From: Thermosediminibacterales bacterium
Lineage (GTDB): Bacteria; Bacillota; Thermosediminibacteria; Koleobacterales; JARRCM01
DNA length: 64,000 bases
Reading direction: 5' to 3'
Assembly (NCBI GenBank): GCA_029982205.1
Contig: JARRCM010000001.1
Location: 1-64,000, forward strand
Under the pieces are notes generated by a model. That model did not search any database, was not told the DNA's origin, and saw only the letters and a list, made by a program, of their open reading frames with translations. Positions 33,094-44,632 of this stretch are shown here, in pieces. A program made the position numbers and the translations under genes. How positions within the stretch are numbered: the first letter of the stretch is position 1; every line of letters begins with the position of its first letter.

Positions 33094-33894
33094 TTAATAC
33101 ATAAACCTCGTTAAAACCACAAACCCTACCGTTATCAGTAAAAAACAAAAAGCAAAACAATCAAGTATTGTCATTTTTAGCTGTTTCAATCTAGTCCTGT
33201 CTTTGCCTCCTCGATAACATCTCGCTTCCATTGCCATGGCAAGTTCATCTGCCCGCCTGAATGCACTTATAAACAATGGAACAAGTAAGGGTACCAGGTT
33301 TTTGGCCCGTTTAACAATATTGCCGCTTTCAAAGTCGGCTCCCCTAGCCATTTGGGCTTTCATTATTTTTTCAGTTTCGTCCAGCAGTGTGGGAATAAAT
33401 CTCAAAGCAATAGTCATCATCATCGCCAGTTCATGCGCCGGAACTCCGATTCTTTTAAAAGGGTTTAACAGGTTTTCTATTCCATCTGTTAAAGAAATCG
33501 GAGAGGTTGTCAATGTTAAAAGAGACGTTCCGGTAACCAGAAAAATAAGCCTTAATGCCATAAAAACCGCTAACCTTACACCTTCACGAGTAATGTTTAA
33601 AGGCCCCACCTCATATATTACCTCGCCTTTAGTGAGAAAAATATTAAATATTACCGTAATGATTATTATGATTAAAAGAGGCCTGATTCCTTTAATCATA
33701 TATTTTATAGGTATTTTTGAAATCAGCATAGGGATTAATATAAACAGTGCAAGTATAAAGTAGCCTACGAAATTTTTAATCAAAAAGAGCAGGATAATAT
33801 AAAAAAGTGTAATTAATATTTTTGTCCTTGGGTCTAACCGATGAACCGCCGAATCACCAGGAACATATTGGCCTATTGTAATATCTTTAAGCAT
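33094..33894 (-). CDS. ecfT: Energy-coupling factor transporter transmembrane protein EcfT
   Basis: Product of 266 residues with four to six hydrophobic segments and two basic coupling motifs between them ([13 protein letters not shown] region and [12 protein letters not shown]) that contact the ATPases. Together with EcfA1 and EcfA2 it forms the shared module that energises vitamin- and metal-binding S components encoded elsewhere. It overlaps ecfA2 by 8 bp. No S component is present in the window. Confidence 0.95.
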   Translation of the reverse strand: MLKDITIGQYVPGDSAVHRLDPRTKILITLFYIILLFLIKNFVGYFILALFILIPMLISKIPIKYMIKGIRPLLIIIIITVIFNIFLTKGEVIYEVGPLNITREGVRLAVFMALRLIFLVTGTSLLTLTTSPISLTDGIENLLNPFKRIGVPAHELAMMMTIALRFIPTLLDETEKIMKAQMARGADFESGNIVKRAKNLVPLLVPLFISAFRRADELAMAMEARCYRGGKDRTRLKQLKMTILDCFAFCFLLITVGFVVLTRFMY

Positions 33895-34750
33895 GTTTTT
33901 TACCTCTCAACATACTAAGAATTTCATTTTCAGCTTCTTTTACGGTAAGAACATCCGTTCTGACCGCTTTCCCCTGCTCCTTAAGCATTTTCATAAGCTT
34001 TGTAACCTGAGGTATTCCCAGGCCGGCTTTTTTAAGTGTATCATAATCTGAAAAAACCTGTCGGGGCGTCCCTGTTTTAATTAATTTTCCTCTATACATA
34101 ACGCCAACACGGCCTGCCATTCTGGCTATGTCTTCCATGTTATGGGAAACAAGAATTACTGTAATTTTATGTTTCATGTGCAGGTTCTTTATCTGCTCCA
34201 ATATCTCATCTCTTCCACGGGGGTCAAGACCCGCAGTAGGCTCATCCAATATCAATACCTCAGGCTTCATGGCTAAAACTCCGGCGATGGCTATTCTCCT
34301 CATCTGCCCTCCGCTTAGTTCAAAGGGTGAGCGGTCTTTCAACACATCATAGTCTAAACCCACTAGGGCTAATGCCTCTTTAACCCTTTTTTGTATTTCT
34401 TCCTGGGAAAGCCCTAAATTTTTTGGTCCAAAGGCGACATCTTTAACTACAGTTTCTTCAAAAAGCTGATGTTCGGGATACTGAAAAATCAAACCTACTT
34501 TACTGCGCAGTTTTTTCAAGTCAACATTTTTATTAGTAATATCTATTCCATTCACCACAACTCTTCCAGTAGTAGGTCTTAAAAGACCATTAAAATGTTG
34601 TATCAGTGTAGACTTACCCGAACCTGTGTGCCCTATGAGCCCAAAGACCTCTCCATCTTCTATTGTTAAGTTTATATTATCAATGGCTTTTGATTCGAAG
34701 GGGGTTCCTGGCATGTAAACATGACTTAGATTTTCAATTATAATCGGCAT
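33887..34750 (-). CDS. ecfA2: Energy-coupling factor ATPase EcfA2
   Basis: Product of 287 residues. Walker [10 protein letters not shown] near 42, ABC signature [16 protein letters not shown] near 145, Walker [14 protein letters not shown], switch His in VSHNMED. The start is ATG at 34750 ([12 protein letters not shown]), 13 bp inside the ecfA1 gene, with GGTGAT 6 nt upstream; a farther ATG at 34819 would add 23 unlike residues overlapping ecfA1. The [10 protein letters not shown] form is characteristic of EcfA2 as opposed to the IGPNGSGKS of EcfA1. Confidence 0.95.
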   Translation of the reverse strand: MPIIIENLSHVYMPGTPFESKAIDNINLTIEDGEVFGLIGHTGSGKSTLIQHFNGLLRPTTGRVVVNGIDITNKNVDLKKLRSKVGLIFQYPEHQLFEETVVKDVAFGPKNLGLSQEEIQKRVKEALALVGLDYDVLKDRSPFELSGGQMRRIAIAGVLAMKPEVLILDEPTAGLDPRGRDEILEQIKNLHMKHKITVILVSHNMEDIARMAGRVGVMYRGKLIKTGTPRQVFSDYDTLKKAGLGIPQVTKLMKMLKEQGKAVRTDVLTVKEAENEILSMLRGKKHA

Positions 34751-35577
34751 AAATTCATCACCATATCCTCTACCGTCAGTATACTCTTGTCTATCATTAC
34801 ACCCTTCTTTTTCAAACAATAAGCCAGTTCAGTAATCTGGGGCACATCTAAACCGAGACTCTTGAGTTTTTCAACCTTTGAAAAAATCTCAACAGGCAAA
34901 CCTTCCATCTGTATTTTCCCCTGAGACATAACTATAACCCTGTCTGCATTAACAACCTCTTCCATGAAATGTGTTATTAAAACAACAGTGATGTTTTCCT
35001 TTTTGTTTAATCTTTCAATTGTTTTTATGACTTCTCTCCGACCTGAGGGGTCCAGCATAGCCGTAGGCTCATCAAGTATAATACATTCAGGCCTCATTGC
35101 TATGACCCCGGCAATAGCAACACGCTGTTTTTGCCCTCCGGAAAGCAGATGAGGAGCATGTTTGTGAAATTCCTTCATTTCAACAATATCAAGAGCTTCA
35201 TCAACCCTTTTCCTAATCTCTTCCGGATGAATTCCAAGATTCTCAGGCCCAAAAGCCACATCTTCTTCAACTACTGTTGCCACTATTTGATTATCAGGAT
35301 TCTGAAAAACCATCCCTGCTGTTTGCCTTATTTCCCAAATTTTGTTCTTGTCCTTTGTGTTAATGCCTTTCACATAAACTTCTCCTTCACTGGGGAGAAG
35401 CAAACCATTAAAATGCTTGGCCAGGGTTGATTTTCCTGACCCGTTAGGCCCTATAATGGCTACAAATTCTCCTTTGCCTATTTTTAGGTTTATATGATCA
35501 AGGGCTTTAATTTGTTTGCCGTCAGGGGTCTTATAATAGTATACCAGGTCCTCGGTTTTGAGCATTTCTTTCACCAT
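34738..35577 (-). CDS. ecfA1: Energy-coupling factor ATPase EcfA1
   Basis: Product of 279 residues. Walker [10 protein letters not shown] near 43, signature [17 protein letters not shown] near 145, Walker [13 protein letters not shown], switch His in ITHFMEE. It forms a heterodimeric ATPase with EcfA2. Two ATG codons four codons apart are possible (35577 and 35565); GGGAGGGGG lies 8 nt before the first, which I keep. It follows rplQ by 33 bp, the usual ribosomal neighbourhood. Confidence 0.95.
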   Translation of the reverse strand: MVKEMLKTEDLVYYYKTPDGKQIKALDHINLKIGKGEFVAIIGPNGSGKSTLAKHFNGLLLPSEGEVYVKGINTKDKNKIWEIRQTAGMVFQNPDNQIVATVVEEDVAFGPENLGIHPEEIRKRVDEALDIVEMKEFHKHAPHLLSGGQKQRVAIAGVIAMRPECIILDEPTAMLDPSGRREVIKTIERLNKKENITVVLITHFMEEVVNADRVIVMSQGKIQMEGLPVEIFSKVEKLKSLGLDVPQITELAYCLKKKGVMIDKSILTVEDMVMNLCRL

Positions 35578-35610
35578 TTCTCCCGCCCCCTCCCCTATTA
35601 GTTAAGCCTT

Positions 35611-35949
35611 TTAAACAAGTTCGATTATTGCCATAGGAGAGGAGTCACCTTGCCGTGGCCCCAGTTTAATTATTCTTGTATAACCACCCGATCTATCAGC
35701 ATATTTAGGACCAACCTTTTCAAACAAGTTTTTTACAACAGTTTCATCAGTAATATAAGCAAGTGCCTGACGTCTGGCATGAAGGTCGCCTCTTTTGGCT
35801 AAAGTAATCATCTTTTCAGCAATACTGCGAACTTCTTTTGCCCGGGTTTCAGTTGTTGTTATTCTTTCATGTTTTAACAGTGAGGTTACAAGATTTCTGA
35901 GCATTGCTTTCCTATGTGCAGAATCTCTCCCTAATTTTCTGTAGGCCAT
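35611..35949 (-). CDS. rplQ: 50S ribosomal protein L17
   Basis: Product of 112 residues. [18 protein letters not shown] and [11 protein letters not shown] are bL17 signatures; the protein lies near the exit tunnel of the large subunit. ATG behind AAGGGGGG. It follows rpoA by 17 bp, the standard end of the alpha operon. The shorter bacterial form of L17 (no C-terminal extension) is present. Confidence 0.97.
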   Translation of the reverse strand: MAYRKLGRDSAHRKAMLRNLVTSLLKHERITTTETRAKEVRSIAEKMITLAKRGDLHARRQALAYITDETVVKNLFEKVGPKYADRSGGYTRIIKLGPRQGDSSPMAIIELV

Positions 35950-35966
35950 CTAAATCCCCCCTTATA

Positions 35967-36914
35967 TTATTCTTCTGATTCTTTTAGTGAAAGGTTTAAA
36001 GCAGCTAGTTTTTCTTGAACTTCTTCCAGTGACTTTTTACCTAGGTTTCTAACCTTCATCATCTCTTCAGGCGTTTTTTGAATAAGTTCATCTACAGTGT
36101 TTATTCCCGCTCTCTTTAAACAGTTATATGATCTAACTGACAAATCTAATTCTTCAATAGGCATTTCAAGAACTTTCTCTTTGTCGTCTTCTTCCTTCTC
36201 TACCATGATTTCAACATCTTTAGTTTTTTCTGTTAAGCCTATAAACAACATTAGATGTTCATTCAGTATTTTAGCTCCCAGGCTTGTTGCTGCATCAGGG
36301 CGAATAGATCCGTTTGTCCAAACCTCCAATGTAAGTTTGTCATAATCAGTTCTTTGACCTACCCGGGTGTTTTCAATATTAAAGTTAACACGCCTTACAG
36401 GAGAAAATATGGAATCTACCGGTATAATTCCAATGGGCTGGCCGGGTTTTTTGTTTCTTTCTGAAGGAACATATCCTCTACCTTTTTCAACTGTTAATTC
36501 CATAAACAGCTTTCCATCAGTATCAAGTGTTGCAATATGATGATCCTTATTTACAACCTCAATATCACCATCTGTGATTATGTCTCCAGCTACAACTTCT
36601 CCTTCGCCTTTTGCTTCAATACGTAAAACCTTTGGTTCATCAGTATGTGATTTTAGTACAAGGCCTTTTAGATTTAATATGATTTCTGTGGTATCTTCCA
36701 CAACTCCTGGAATAGTTGAAAATTCATGAAGCGCACCTTCTATCTTAACTGAAGTTACTGCAACCCCAGGAAGAGAGGAAAGGAGTACTCTTCTTAATGA
36801 ATTTCCAAGAGTTATTCCATAACCTCTCTCCAGAGGTTCTACTACAAATTTGCCGTAAGTATTATCTTCACTCATTTCAACACACTCGATCTTAGGTTTT
36901 TCAATCTCTATCAT
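35967..36914 (-). CDS. rpoA: DNA-directed RNA polymerase alpha subunit
   Basis: Product of 315 residues. N-terminal dimerisation and assembly domain (1 to about 228; [16 protein letters not shown] near 35) and C-terminal DNA- and activator-binding domain (about 245-308; [31 protein letters not shown]) are joined by a charged linker rich in Glu and Lys. It nucleates polymerase assembly. Located between rpsD and rplQ as in most Firmicutes. Confidence 0.98.
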   Translation of the reverse strand: MIEIEKPKIECVEMSEDNTYGKFVVEPLERGYGITLGNSLRRVLLSSLPGVAVTSVKIEGALHEFSTIPGVVEDTTEIILNLKGLVLKSHTDEPKVLRIEAKGEGEVVAGDIITDGDIEVVNKDHHIATLDTDGKLFMELTVEKGRGYVPSERNKKPGQPIGIIPVDSIFSPVRRVNFNIENTRVGQRTDYDKLTLEVWTNGSIRPDAATSLGAKILNEHLMLFIGLTEKTKDVEIMVEKEEDDKEKVLEMPIEELDLSVRSYNCLKRAGINTVDELIQKTPEEMMKVRNLGKKSLEEVQEKLAALNLSLKESEE

Positions 36915-36971
36915 TAGTTATGAAACCCTCCTTTTTTTGGTTTCTCTCCAATTGAGGGCCGAGATAATTTG

Positions 36972-37598
36972 TTATCTGGAATAGAGCTCTACAATGAGAT
37001 GTTCTTCAATTGGGATATCAATATCTTCTCTGGAAGGCAGATCTGAAATTTTACCTTCCATTTTGTCATAGTTTACTTGAATCCACCGAGGAGCAGTTTT
37101 TTGCTGAGCTGCTTCAACCAGTTCTTTTATCCTGTTATTGCCTCGGCTTTTTTCTCTAACTGCAATAACATCACCAACTTTAGTTAAATATGACGGAATG
37201 TTTACTTTTCTGCCATTAACTTCAAAATGGCCGTGACGTACCAATTGACGTGCTTCTGACCTTGATGAAGCAAATCCCATTCGGTATATCACATTATCTA
37301 AACGACTTTCAAGTATCCTCAAAAGGTTTTCACCAGTAACTCCTTTTTGTCGTTCTGCCATTTCAAAATATCTTTTGAACTGCCTTTCAAGTACACCATA
37401 TACTCTTCGTGCTTTTTGTTTTTCTCTTAATTGTATACCGTATTGTGACAGTTTTCTGCGCCCCTGACCATGCTGTCCCGGCGCATATCCCCGACGATTT
37501 AATGAACATTTGTCAGTATAACACCTGTCACCTTTTAAATAGAGTTTTAACCCTTCTCGCCTACATAGCCGGCATGAAGGCCCTGTATATCTAGCCAT
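36972..37598 (-). CDS. rpsD: 30S ribosomal protein S4, zinc-binding form
   Basis: Product of 208 residues. [16 protein letters not shown] opens the protein; Cys9, Cys12, Cys26 and Cys31 form a zinc site, so this is the C+ form. The S4 RNA-binding domain is in the region around 98-160 ([26 protein letters not shown]). Start ATG at 37598 behind GGAGGTG (11-nt spacing); the farther ATG at 37664 lacks support. S4 binds 16S rRNA early and often autoregulates its operon. Confidence 0.97.
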   Translation of the reverse strand: MARYTGPSCRLCRREGLKLYLKGDRCYTDKCSLNRRGYAPGQHGQGRRKLSQYGIQLREKQKARRVYGVLERQFKRYFEMAERQKGVTGENLLRILESRLDNVIYRMGFASSRSEARQLVRHGHFEVNGRKVNIPSYLTKVGDVIAVREKSRGNNRIKELVEAAQQKTAPRWIQVNYDKMEGKISDLPSREDIDIPIEEHLIVELYSR

Positions 37599-37633
37599 AG
37601 TCGTTTTTACACCTCCTGTCGTATTTAAACGTA

Positions 37634-38026
37634 TTAAACCCTTCTTCGTTTGGGCGGCCGGCAACCGTTATGCGGTATTGGAGTAACATCTTTTATAAGG
37701 TTTACCTCTAAACCGGCTGCCTGCAATGAACGGATTGCAGCTTCTCTACCTGCACCTGGCCCTTTTACATATACCTCGACTGTTTTTAAACCGTGTTCCA
37801 TTGCAGCCTTCGCTGCAGCTTCAGCAGCCATTTGAGCAGCAAAAGGAGTGCTTTTTCTTGAACCTTTAAAGCCTAAAGCTCCCGCGCTGGACCAGGATAT
37901 AGCGTTACCGGCCAAATCGGTAATTGTTACTATAGTGTTATTAAAAGTAGAACGGATATGAGCTGCTCCTCTTTCAATGTTTTTACGTTCCCGACGTTTT
38001 CTGGTTTTTCTTGCGCCTTTAGCCAT
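37634..38026 (-). CDS. rpsK: 30S ribosomal protein S11
   Basis: Product of 130 residues. [19 protein letters not shown] and the closing [17 protein letters not shown] are uS11 signatures; the protein lines the platform next to the mRNA exit. It begins 18 bp after rpsM. No unusual features. Confidence 0.97.
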   Translation of the reverse strand: MAKGARKTRKRRERKNIERGAAHIRSTFNNTIVTITDLAGNAISWSSAGALGFKGSRKSTPFAAQMAAEAAAKAAMEHGLKTVEVYVKGPGAGREAAIRSLQAAGLEVNLIKDVTPIPHNGCRPPKRRRV

Positions 38027-38044
38027 TCACTATTCCCCCCTCTG

Positions 38045-38416
38045 TTACTTTTTCCTTTTAGCTCCAACTGTACGCCTTGGCCCTTTACGAGTTCTTGCGT
38101 TAGTTCTCGTTCGCTGTCCCCTTACAGGCAAACCTCTTCTGTGTCGCAGGCCTCTATAACAACCAATCTCAATAAGACGCTTAATATTCATAGCAACATC
38201 TCTGCGAAGGTCGCCTTCAACTTTAAAATGTTTGTCAATAACTTCTCTTAGCTTACTGACTTCATTTTCAGTAAGGTCTTTAACCCTGGTATCAGGATTA
38301 ACATCCGCCATCTGCAGTATTTTATTAGCGCTTGACCTGCCGATGCCATAGATATATGTTAAAGCTATCTCTATCCTCTTATCTCTCGGCAAATCTATGC
38401 CGGCTATCCTAGCCAT
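38045..38416 (-). CDS. rpsM: 30S ribosomal protein S13
   Basis: Product of 123 residues. [26 protein letters not shown] and the basic tail [20 protein letters not shown], which reaches tRNA in the P site, identify uS13. Start ATG at 38416 behind AGGAGGTG; the ORF could extend to 38473, but that region overlaps the rpmJ gene and is rejected. Confidence 0.97.
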   Translation of the reverse strand: MARIAGIDLPRDKRIEIALTYIYGIGRSSANKILQMADVNPDTRVKDLTENEVSKLREVIDKHFKVEGDLRRDVAMNIKRLIEIGCYRGLRHRRGLPVRGQRTRTNARTRKGPRRTVGAKRKK

Positions 38417-38438
38417 CAAATAACACCTCCTGTTTTCT

Positions 38439-38830
<392 letters not shown>

Positions 38831-38894
38831 AAAGTCACACCAACCTCCTTAAATATTAACAACAAAGACAATACAACATCCCACAACTAAAGCC

Positions 38895-39170
38895 TCATTC
38901 CTTTTCGATTAAAGCTTCAATGGCAGCTTTAATCTCTTTATCGTCAACCTTTTTGCCATTTTTAATCTTATCATTAATTTGTTCCGAAACCAAGTCAAAA
39001 ATTTTAAGATGTTTTATTTTCTTTTTTTTAGGTTTTCGTGCTTTGCGCAAATCACCATCAGCTATCAAAACATGCTGTTCATCAAGTCTACCAACTACAA
39101 GAAAATACCTGTCTTTATCCCTTCCTGCTTTCGAATATACTAATTGACCCGGCTGTATTCCTATTACCAA
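38895..39170 (-). CDS. KOW-domain RNA-binding protein (L14e-like)
   Basis: Product of about 91 residues with a KOW/SH3-like N-terminal half (IQPGQLVYSKAGRDKDRYFLVVG) and a lysine-rich middle (RKARKPKKKKIKHLK), followed by a charged helix. Small proteins of this type are encoded between map and infA in many Clostridia and are assumed to bind rRNA; no experimental role is known to me. Start TTG at 39170, 6 nt behind GGAGGTG; the GTG at 39179 is part of that site. Confidence 0.85.
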   Translation of the reverse strand: MVIGIQPGQLVYSKAGRDKDRYFLVVGRLDEQHVLIADGDLRKARKPKKKKIKHLKIFDLVSEQINDKIKNGKKVDDKEIKAAIEALIEKE

Positions 39171-39188
39171 TGTTTTCACCTCCGCCTG

Positions 39189-39935
39189 TTAAATCGATGT
39201 TAGTATTTCAGGCTCACCATCGGTAATGGCAATAGTATTTTCATAATGTGCCGAAAGACTTCCGTCTACTGTTACAACTGTCCAGTTATCACCTAAAACT
39301 CTAACATGGTATGAACCGGCATTGACCATTGGCTCCACGGCAAGAGTCATTCCCGATAAAAGCCTGGGGCCTCTTCCGGGTCTACCAAAATGAGGCACTT
39401 GAGGGTCTTCATGCATTTGTCGGCCTATTCCATGACCAACAAAATCCCTTACAACAGAAAAGTTGTGGGACTCTACATATGTCTGAATAGCATGGGATAT
39501 ATCTGTAAGTCGATTGCCTTCCCTGGCGTATTTCATACCTTCATAAAAACACTTTTCTGTAACTTCTATAAGTTTTAGTGCTTGTTTACTTACATCACCT
39601 ACAGGGTAAGTTCTTGCTGCATCACCATAATATCCATGATAAATTGCTCCGATATCTATACTAATAATATCCCCATTTTTTAGGTATCTTAATCCAGGTA
39701 TTCCATGAACTACCTCTTGATTAATCGAACTACAGATACTAGCTGGAAATCCTTTGTAACCTTTAAATGCCGGTAATGCACCCATTTTTCGTATCGTTTT
39801 TTCTGCAAGTAAATCAAGTTCTGCTGTAGTTATCCCAGGTTCAATTGCTTTTTCAAGTTCCTTCAAGGCATAAGCAACTATTTTACCGGCTTCCCGCATG
39901 AATTCCAGCTCCCGCTCAGACTTAATAGTTATCAT
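39189..39935 (-). CDS. map: Type I methionine aminopeptidase
   Basis: Product of 248 residues with the pita-bread metal site: Asp in [18 protein letters not shown] (two ligands, near 97 and 108), His in [12 protein letters not shown] (near 171), Glu in AVEPMV (near 204) and Glu in YENTIAIT (near 235). It removes the initiator methionine. It overlaps adk by 4 bp (ATGA), so the two are translationally coupled. Confidence 0.97.
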   Translation of the reverse strand: MITIKSERELEFMREAGKIVAYALKELEKAIEPGITTAELDLLAEKTIRKMGALPAFKGYKGFPASICSSINQEVVHGIPGLRYLKNGDIISIDIGAIYHGYYGDAARTYPVGDVSKQALKLIEVTEKCFYEGMKYAREGNRLTDISHAIQTYVESHNFSVVRDFVGHGIGRQMHEDPQVPHFGRPGRGPRLLSGMTLAVEPMVNAGSYHVRVLGDNWTVVTVDGSLSAHYENTIAITDGEPEILTSI

Positions 39936-40585
39936 TTACTGTCGCCCCTTAAAATTTTGGAAATCTCTTCAAAAACTTTATCAATTCCTTTTTCACCATC
40001 TACCGTTCTAAGAAGCTTTTTCTGTTTATAATACTCTATTAGAGGTTGTGTCTGCTCATTATAAACATTTAGGCGTTCATTAACAGTTTCTATTCTATCA
40101 TCATCTCTTTGAATCAACTCACCGCCACAAATATCGCAAACTCCTTCTTCCTTAGGGGTATTATATTTTATATGGAAACTTGCCCCGCATTTACTGCACA
40201 CCCTCCGGCCTGTTAAACGTTCAATCAGTTCTTCTTTTGATACGCTTATATTTATTACATGGTCTATAGATCTGTTTAATTCCTTCATCGACATATCCAA
40301 AGCTTCTGCTTGTGGTACAGTTCTAGGAAAACCATCAAGGATAAACCCCTTTTCACAATCCTCTTGTTTTAAACGTTCTTCAACTATTGCCACAACAACG
40401 TCATCAGGAACAAGCAAACCCTTATCCATATAATTTTTCGCTTTTAATCCTAGTTCAGTGCCTTCTTTTAAAGCCTTTCTGAAAATATCACCTGTTGAAA
40501 CATGGGGTAGTTCAAACTCCTTCGATATTTTTTCTGCCTGAGTTCCTTTCCCTGCACCGGGAGGCCCCAAAAATATTAATCTCAT
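39932..40585 (-). CDS. adk: Adenylate kinase
   Basis: Product of 217 residues, long-lid form. P-loop GPPGAGKGT (7-15), [13 protein letters not shown] for AMP (near 84), and a zinc-binding lid with CSKCG and CDICG. It equilibrates AMP, ADP and ATP. It lies 15 bp after secY and overlaps map, as in other spc operons. Confidence 0.98.
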   Translation of the reverse strand: MRLIFLGPPGAGKGTQAEKISKEFELPHVSTGDIFRKALKEGTELGLKAKNYMDKGLLVPDDVVVAIVEERLKQEDCEKGFILDGFPRTVPQAEALDMSMKELNRSIDHVINISVSKEELIERLTGRRVCSKCGASFHIKYNTPKEEGVCDICGGELIQRDDDRIETVNERLNVYNEQTQPLIEYYKQKKLLRTVDGEKGIDKVFEEISKILRGDSK

Positions 40586-40600
40586 TGTATTACCCTCCCC

Positions 40601-41857
40601 CTATTTCATAAATCCTTCATAATGCCGCATCAACATCTGGGCCTCAATTTGTTTCATTGTTTCAAGGGCAACACCAACGACAATCAAAAGTGCAGTGCCG
40701 CCAAAATATACATTAAGTGTAGTAAAACCTCTTAATGCATAAGGCATAACGGCAATAAACGCAAGAAAAAGCGCGCCTGCAAGTGTTATTCTTGAGAGAA
40801 CCCTGTTTAAATAATCAGCAGTTGGTTTCCCCGGCCTAATACCGGGAATGAATCCTCCGTATTTCTTCATGTTGTTTGCAACATCATAAGGGTTAAATGT
40901 AACTGCAGTATAGAAATAAGTGAAGAACACTATTAACACAGCATAGAGAGCGGCATACACTGCACCTCCCGGTCTTAAAAACTGTGCAATACTTGTGGCT
41001 ATTTTATTACCTGGAAAAAAACCGGCTATAGTACTTGGAAAAAGCAGTATCGACATGGCAAAAATCACCGGTATAACCCCTGCCATATTAACACGCAGGG
41101 GAATATGTGTGCTCTGCCCTCCATACATTTTACGGCCAACAACCCTTTTAGCATACTGAACCGGAATACGTCTTTGTCCCTGTTGAATAGCAATTACTCC
41201 GGCAATAACCAAAACAGCAACAACAGCAAACAGCAAAACAGCTAATATGCTTGTTGTTCCAATCCTCACCAGTTGATAAAGTTTGAAAGCTCCGCCTGGT
41301 AAACGTGAAACAATACCCGCAAAAATTAATAACGAAATTCCGTTTCCTATTCCTTTATCTGTAATCTGTTCACCTAACCACATCAAAAATGCGGTTCCGG
41401 CTGTGAGGGTAATTGCAATAATGGCATATGACACAAAACCAGGATTAATAACAGCAGTCCTGAAACCTATGCTCATCCCTATTGCCTGTATAAAAGCCAA
41501 CACTACTGTTGCATACCGAACATATTGGGCAATTATCTTTCTGCCCGCTTCACCTTCTTTTGCCAGCTGTTCCAGTTTCGGTATTACTATTGTCAAAAGC
41601 TGCATGATAATTGAAGCATTAATGTAAGGTGTTATACTCATAGCAAAGATAGTAAAATTTTTGAAGGCACCTCCGGAAACAACATCAAAAAATCCAAAAA
41701 GCGCTCCTTTTTCAATTATATCTTTTATAACAGCAGTGTTTATTCCTGGTACTGGAACATGTGCGCCTATCCGAAAAACAATCAACATCAAAACCGTAAA
41801 AATTATTCTTTTACGAAGGTCTTCAATTTTCCAAGCGTTTCTTAAAACCTGAAACAT
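40601..41857 (-). CDS. secY: Preprotein translocase subunit SecY
   Basis: Product of 418 residues with ten predicted membrane helices. The plug region and PVPGINTAVIKDII near residue 35, MSITPYINASIIMQLL near 72 and the cytoplasmic loop motif RPGKPTADYLNRVLSRIT near 340 are SecY signatures. It forms the protein-conducting channel with SecE and SecG. It overlaps rplO by one base, so its translation is likely coupled. Confidence 0.98.
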   Translation of the reverse strand: MFQVLRNAWKIEDLRKRIIFTVLMLIVFRIGAHVPVPGINTAVIKDIIEKGALFGFFDVVSGGAFKNFTIFAMSITPYINASIIMQLLTIVIPKLEQLAKEGEAGRKIIAQYVRYATVVLAFIQAIGMSIGFRTAVINPGFVSYAIIAITLTAGTAFLMWLGEQITDKGIGNGISLLIFAGIVSRLPGGAFKLYQLVRIGTTSILAVLLFAVVAVLVIAGVIAIQQGQRRIPVQYAKRVVGRKMYGGQSTHIPLRVNMAGVIPVIFAMSILLFPSTIAGFFPGNKIATSIAQFLRPGGAVYAALYAVLIVFFTYFYTAVTFNPYDVANNMKKYGGFIPGIRPGKPTADYLNRVLSRITLAGALFLAFIAVMPYALRGFTTLNVYFGGTALLIVVGVALETMKQIEAQMLMRHYEGFMK

Positions 41858-42297
41858 TATATCACCTCGGCCTTCCCTCCAGCCGCTTCAATCTTCTCGG
41901 CGGCGGTTTTTGTAAAACCGTGAGCTTTTACATTAAGCCTCACATTCAATTCACCGTTTCCAAGAATTTTCACGCCGTCTTTTATTTTTTTAATGATTTT
42001 TTTCTCAACAAGGGCTTCAGGTGTAACTTCAGACCCGTCTTCAAATATGTTAAGTTTCTCCACGTTTACCAGTGCATACTCTTTTTTGAATATATTTGTA
42101 AATCCTCTTTTGGGAACCCTTCTCTGTAAAGGCATTTGGCCACCTTCAAATCCCGGTCTTACACCACCGCCGGATCTGGCTTTCTGCCCTTTATGACCTC
42201 GGCCTGATGTTTTTCCTAGACCTGAACCTATGCCTCGGCCTTTGCGTTTTCGTTCTTTTCTAGACCCTTCTGCAGGCTTAAGCTCATGTAATTTCAT
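41857..42297 (-). CDS. rplO: 50S ribosomal protein L15
   Basis: Product of 146 residues. The glycine- and arginine-rich N-terminus ([22 protein letters not shown]) is an extended rRNA-threading tail typical of uL15, and the C-terminal [23 protein letters not shown] matches the folded part. It sits between rpmD and secY in standard spc order. Confidence 0.97.
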   Translation of the reverse strand: MKLHELKPAEGSRKERKRKGRGIGSGLGKTSGRGHKGQKARSGGGVRPGFEGGQMPLQRRVPKRGFTNIFKKEYALVNVEKLNIFEDGSEVTPEALVEKKIIKKIKDGVKILGNGELNVRLNVKAHGFTKTAAEKIEAAGGKAEVI

Positions 42298-42323
42298 TTG
42301 CTTCCACCTCCTCTCAATATGTT

Positions 42324-42506
42324 CTAAACTTCTTTAACTTCTAACAGGTGTTTTACCTTAAATATCATCCCGCGAATCTGAGGCGTGTCGTTATGTTCAA
42401 CTGTCTGCCTGATCTTTCTTAATCCAAGGGCTTTAACCGTTTCTCTTTGGTCTTTTGGTGCTCCAATTGTGCTTTTTACTAACTTAATCTTGAGCTTCTT
42501 TGCCAA
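42324..42506 (-). CDS. rpmD: 50S ribosomal protein L30
   Basis: Product of 60 residues: [24 protein letters not shown] and the [18 protein letters not shown] end are the uL30 pattern. It binds 23S and contacts 5S rRNA region. Placed between rpsE and rplO as expected. No unusual residues. Confidence 0.97.
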   Translation of the reverse strand: MAKKLKIKLVKSTIGAPKDQRETVKALGLRKIRQTVEHNDTPQIRGMIFKVKHLLEVKEV

Positions 42507-42519
42507 GGCTTTTCCCCTC

Positions 42520-43020
42520 CTAACCTAACAGTTCTTCAACGGTTTTTCCTCTAAGTTTCGCAACCTCTTCAGCCCTTTTGAGTGACTTGAGACCTTCCAT
42601 TGTTGCATTAACCATGTTCTTTGGATTTGATGAACCCAGAGATTTTGTCAGAATATCTCTTATCCCTGCAAGTTCTAAAACGGCTCTAACCGCTCCACCT
42701 GCTATAACTCCTGTACCTTCTGAAGCCGGTTTTAAGAGAACCTTTCCTCCTCCATATACACCTATAACTTCATGTGGTATGGTGGTGTTTACTATGGGCA
42801 CTTTTATCATATTCTTTTTGGCATCTTCAATTCCTTTCCTGATAGCATCGGGGATTTCAGCAGCTTTACCCATTCCGGCTCCTACATGACCGTTTCCGTC
42901 ACCGACAACTACCAGGGCACTGAAGCGAAAATTCCGGCCACCTTTTACAACCTTCGCAACACGGTTAATGCTTACAACTTTTTCGTTAAGGTCTAAACTG
43001 CTGGGATCAATTCGTTCCAT
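42520..43020 (-). CDS. rpsE: 30S ribosomal protein S5
   Basis: Product of 166 residues. Double-stranded-RNA-binding-like N-terminal domain ([29 protein letters not shown]) and C-terminal domain ([26 protein letters not shown]) are both complete; the protein affects decoding accuracy. Start ATG at 43020 behind AAAGGAGTG; the GTG at 43029 is part of that site. Confidence 0.97.
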   Translation of the reverse strand: MERIDPSSLDLNEKVVSINRVAKVVKGGRNFRFSALVVVGDGNGHVGAGMGKAAEIPDAIRKGIEDAKKNMIKVPIVNTTIPHEVIGVYGGGKVLLKPASEGTGVIAGGAVRAVLELAGIRDILTKSLGSSNPKNMVNATMEGLKSLKRAEEVAKLRGKTVEELLG

Positions 43021-43036
43021 ACGTCTCACTCCTTTA

Positions 43037-43405
43037 CTAAAACTCTAATCCTGCTTCACGTGCGGCCTCAGCCAGAGCAGCAACTCTGCCGTGGTAAATA
43101 TAACCTCCACGGTCAAAAACCACTTTTTTGATTCCTTTATTAAGAGCCCGCTCAGCTATCAGCTTCCCAACAAGTTTGGCCGCATCAATATTTCCCGTTT
43201 TTTGAATTTTGCCTTTGATTTCTCTGTCAAGGGTTGATGCCGAAACAAGCGTGTTGCCGGTTTCATCATTGATCACCTGAGCATATATGTGATTTAAGCT
43301 TCTGAATACATTAAGGCGCGGCCTTTCAGCGGTCCCAAAAATCTTTTTTCTTGCACGAAGATGACGGCGTTTTCTGGCTTCATTTCTGTTTTGTTTTTTA
43401 ATCAA
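43037..43405 (-). CDS. rplR: 50S ribosomal protein L18
   Basis: Product of 122 residues. The basic N-terminus [19 protein letters not shown] and [18 protein letters not shown], then [24 protein letters not shown], identify uL18, a 5S rRNA-binding protein. The start codon is TTG at 43405 behind GGAGTGAGG. It is placed between rplF and rpsE. Confidence 0.97.
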   Translation of the reverse strand: MIKKQNRNEARKRRHLRARKKIFGTAERPRLNVFRSLNHIYAQVINDETGNTLVSASTLDREIKGKIQKTGNIDAAKLVGKLIAERALNKGIKKVVFDRGGYIYHGRVAALAEAAREAGLEF

Positions 43406-43434
43406 CGCCCCTCACTCCTCCTTTCACACAGCTT

Positions 43435-43971
43435 CTATGCACCGGTTTTACCGACTTTTCTTCTGATATATTCGTTTTCATACCTTATGCCTTTACCTTT
43501 ATACGGTTCAGGTTCTCTTACTTTTCTAATGTTAGCAGCTGTAATTCCGACTAATTCTTTGTCAATGCCTTTTACAACGATCTTGTTGTTAGCAGGAACC
43601 TCTATCTCGATTCCTTTGGGCTGTTCAATTTCAACAGGGTGTGAATACCCAATCGTGAGAACGAGTTTATTCCCCTGTTTTGCCGCCCTGTAACCAACAC
43701 CCTCTATTTCTAGGGTCTTTTGAAAACCTTTTGTTACACCTTCTACCATGTTGGCTATTAGGCTTCGCGTTAGCCCGTGGAGTGCTTTATGTTTTTTCTG
43801 GTCAGTAGGCCGTTTTACTATCACCTGTTTGTCATTTAGTTGAATTTCCATCTCTTTAGGAAACTGTTTGACAAGCTGCCCTTTTGGCCCTTTAACCGTT
43901 ACTATGTTTCCGTCTACCTTAATGTCTACACCTTCAGGTATATCTATTGGGAGCTTTCCTATCCTTGACAT
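43435..43971 (-). CDS. rplF: 50S ribosomal protein L6
   Basis: Product of 178 residues with two homologous domains. [15 protein letters not shown] opens the first; [22 protein letters not shown] and [27 protein letters not shown] close the second, which contacts the sarcin-ricin loop region. Standard spc order between rpsH and rplR. Confidence 0.98.
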   Translation of the reverse strand: MSRIGKLPIDIPEGVDIKVDGNIVTVKGPKGQLVKQFPKEMEIQLNDKQVIVKRPTDQKKHKALHGLTRSLIANMVEGVTKGFQKTLEIEGVGYRAAKQGNKLVLTIGYSHPVEIEQPKGIEIEVPANNKIVVKGIDKELVGITAANIRKVREPEPYKGKGIRYENEYIRRKVGKTGA

Positions 43972-43997
43972 AGTTACACCTCCTGTTTCGAACTTGA

Positions 43998-44396
43998 CTA
44001 CCAGATATAGCAGAGTACTTCTCCGCCAATTCCTTCTTTCCTTGCTGCTTTATCAGTCATAATACCTTTAGATGTTGATAAAACGGCTATCCCAAGCCCA
44101 CCTAAAACCTTTGGAATTTCATCTTTTTTTGCATATACCCTTAAACCTGGTTTACTGATTCGTTTCAAGCCGGAAATCACCTTTTCCTTGTTTGGTCCGT
44201 ACTTAAGATATATCTTAATTATCCCCTGCTTTTTATCATCTATTATCTCATAATCAGCGATAAAACCTTCTTCTTTAAGAGTTCTGGCTATTTCCTTTTT
44301 TATGTTTGATGCCGGCACTTCAACTATATCATGATGTGCTGAAGTTGCATTTCGGATACGAGTCAGCATGTCAGCAATAGGGTCTGTCATTACCAT
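43998..44396 (-). CDS. rpsH: 30S ribosomal protein S8
   Basis: Product of 132 residues. [14 protein letters not shown] near the start and [35 protein letters not shown] at the end are diagnostic of uS8, which binds the central domain of 16S rRNA and regulates the spc operon in some bacteria. ATG at 44396 is 9 nt behind GGAGG; a second ATG two codons on is less well placed. Confidence 0.97.
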   Translation of the reverse strand: MVMTDPIADMLTRIRNATSAHHDIVEVPASNIKKEIARTLKEEGFIADYEIIDDKKQGIIKIYLKYGPNKEKVISGLKRISKPGLRVYAKKDEIPKVLGGLGIAVLSTSKGIMTDKAARKEGIGGEVLCYIW

Positions 44397-44431
44397 TAAT
44401 GCCTACCTCCTCTCTTCACAACAAAAATTAC

Positions 44432-44617
44432 TTACCAACTGGCTTTTTTAACTCCGGGAATTTCACCTTTATAGGCCAGTTCCCGGAAACATATCCGGCA
44501 AATACCAAACTTTCTCATATAAGCGTGTGGCCTTCCACAGATTCTGCATCGATTGTATCTCCGGGTAGAGAACTTAGGTTCTCTTTTCTGTTTCGCTATT
44601 AGTGACTTTTTGGCCAT
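44432..44617 (-). CDS. rpsN: 30S ribosomal protein S14, type Z (zinc-binding)
   Basis: Product of 61 residues, the short form. Zinc ligands Cys24, Cys27, Cys40 and Cys43 are in [20 protein letters not shown]. This is the zinc form typical of Firmicutes; a zinc-free paralogue, if present, is elsewhere. It lies between rplE and rpsH. Confidence 0.98.
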   Translation of the reverse strand: MAKKSLIAKQKREPKFSTRRYNRCRICGRPHAYMRKFGICRICFRELAYKGEIPGVKKASW

Positions 44618-44632
44618 TATTTTCCCTCCTCA

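Noticed and set aside
33887..35577. ATP-binding genes as a drug or peptide exporter
   Set aside because: Two related ATPases followed by EcfT in the rplQ-truA interval is the conserved ECF vitamin-transporter module.
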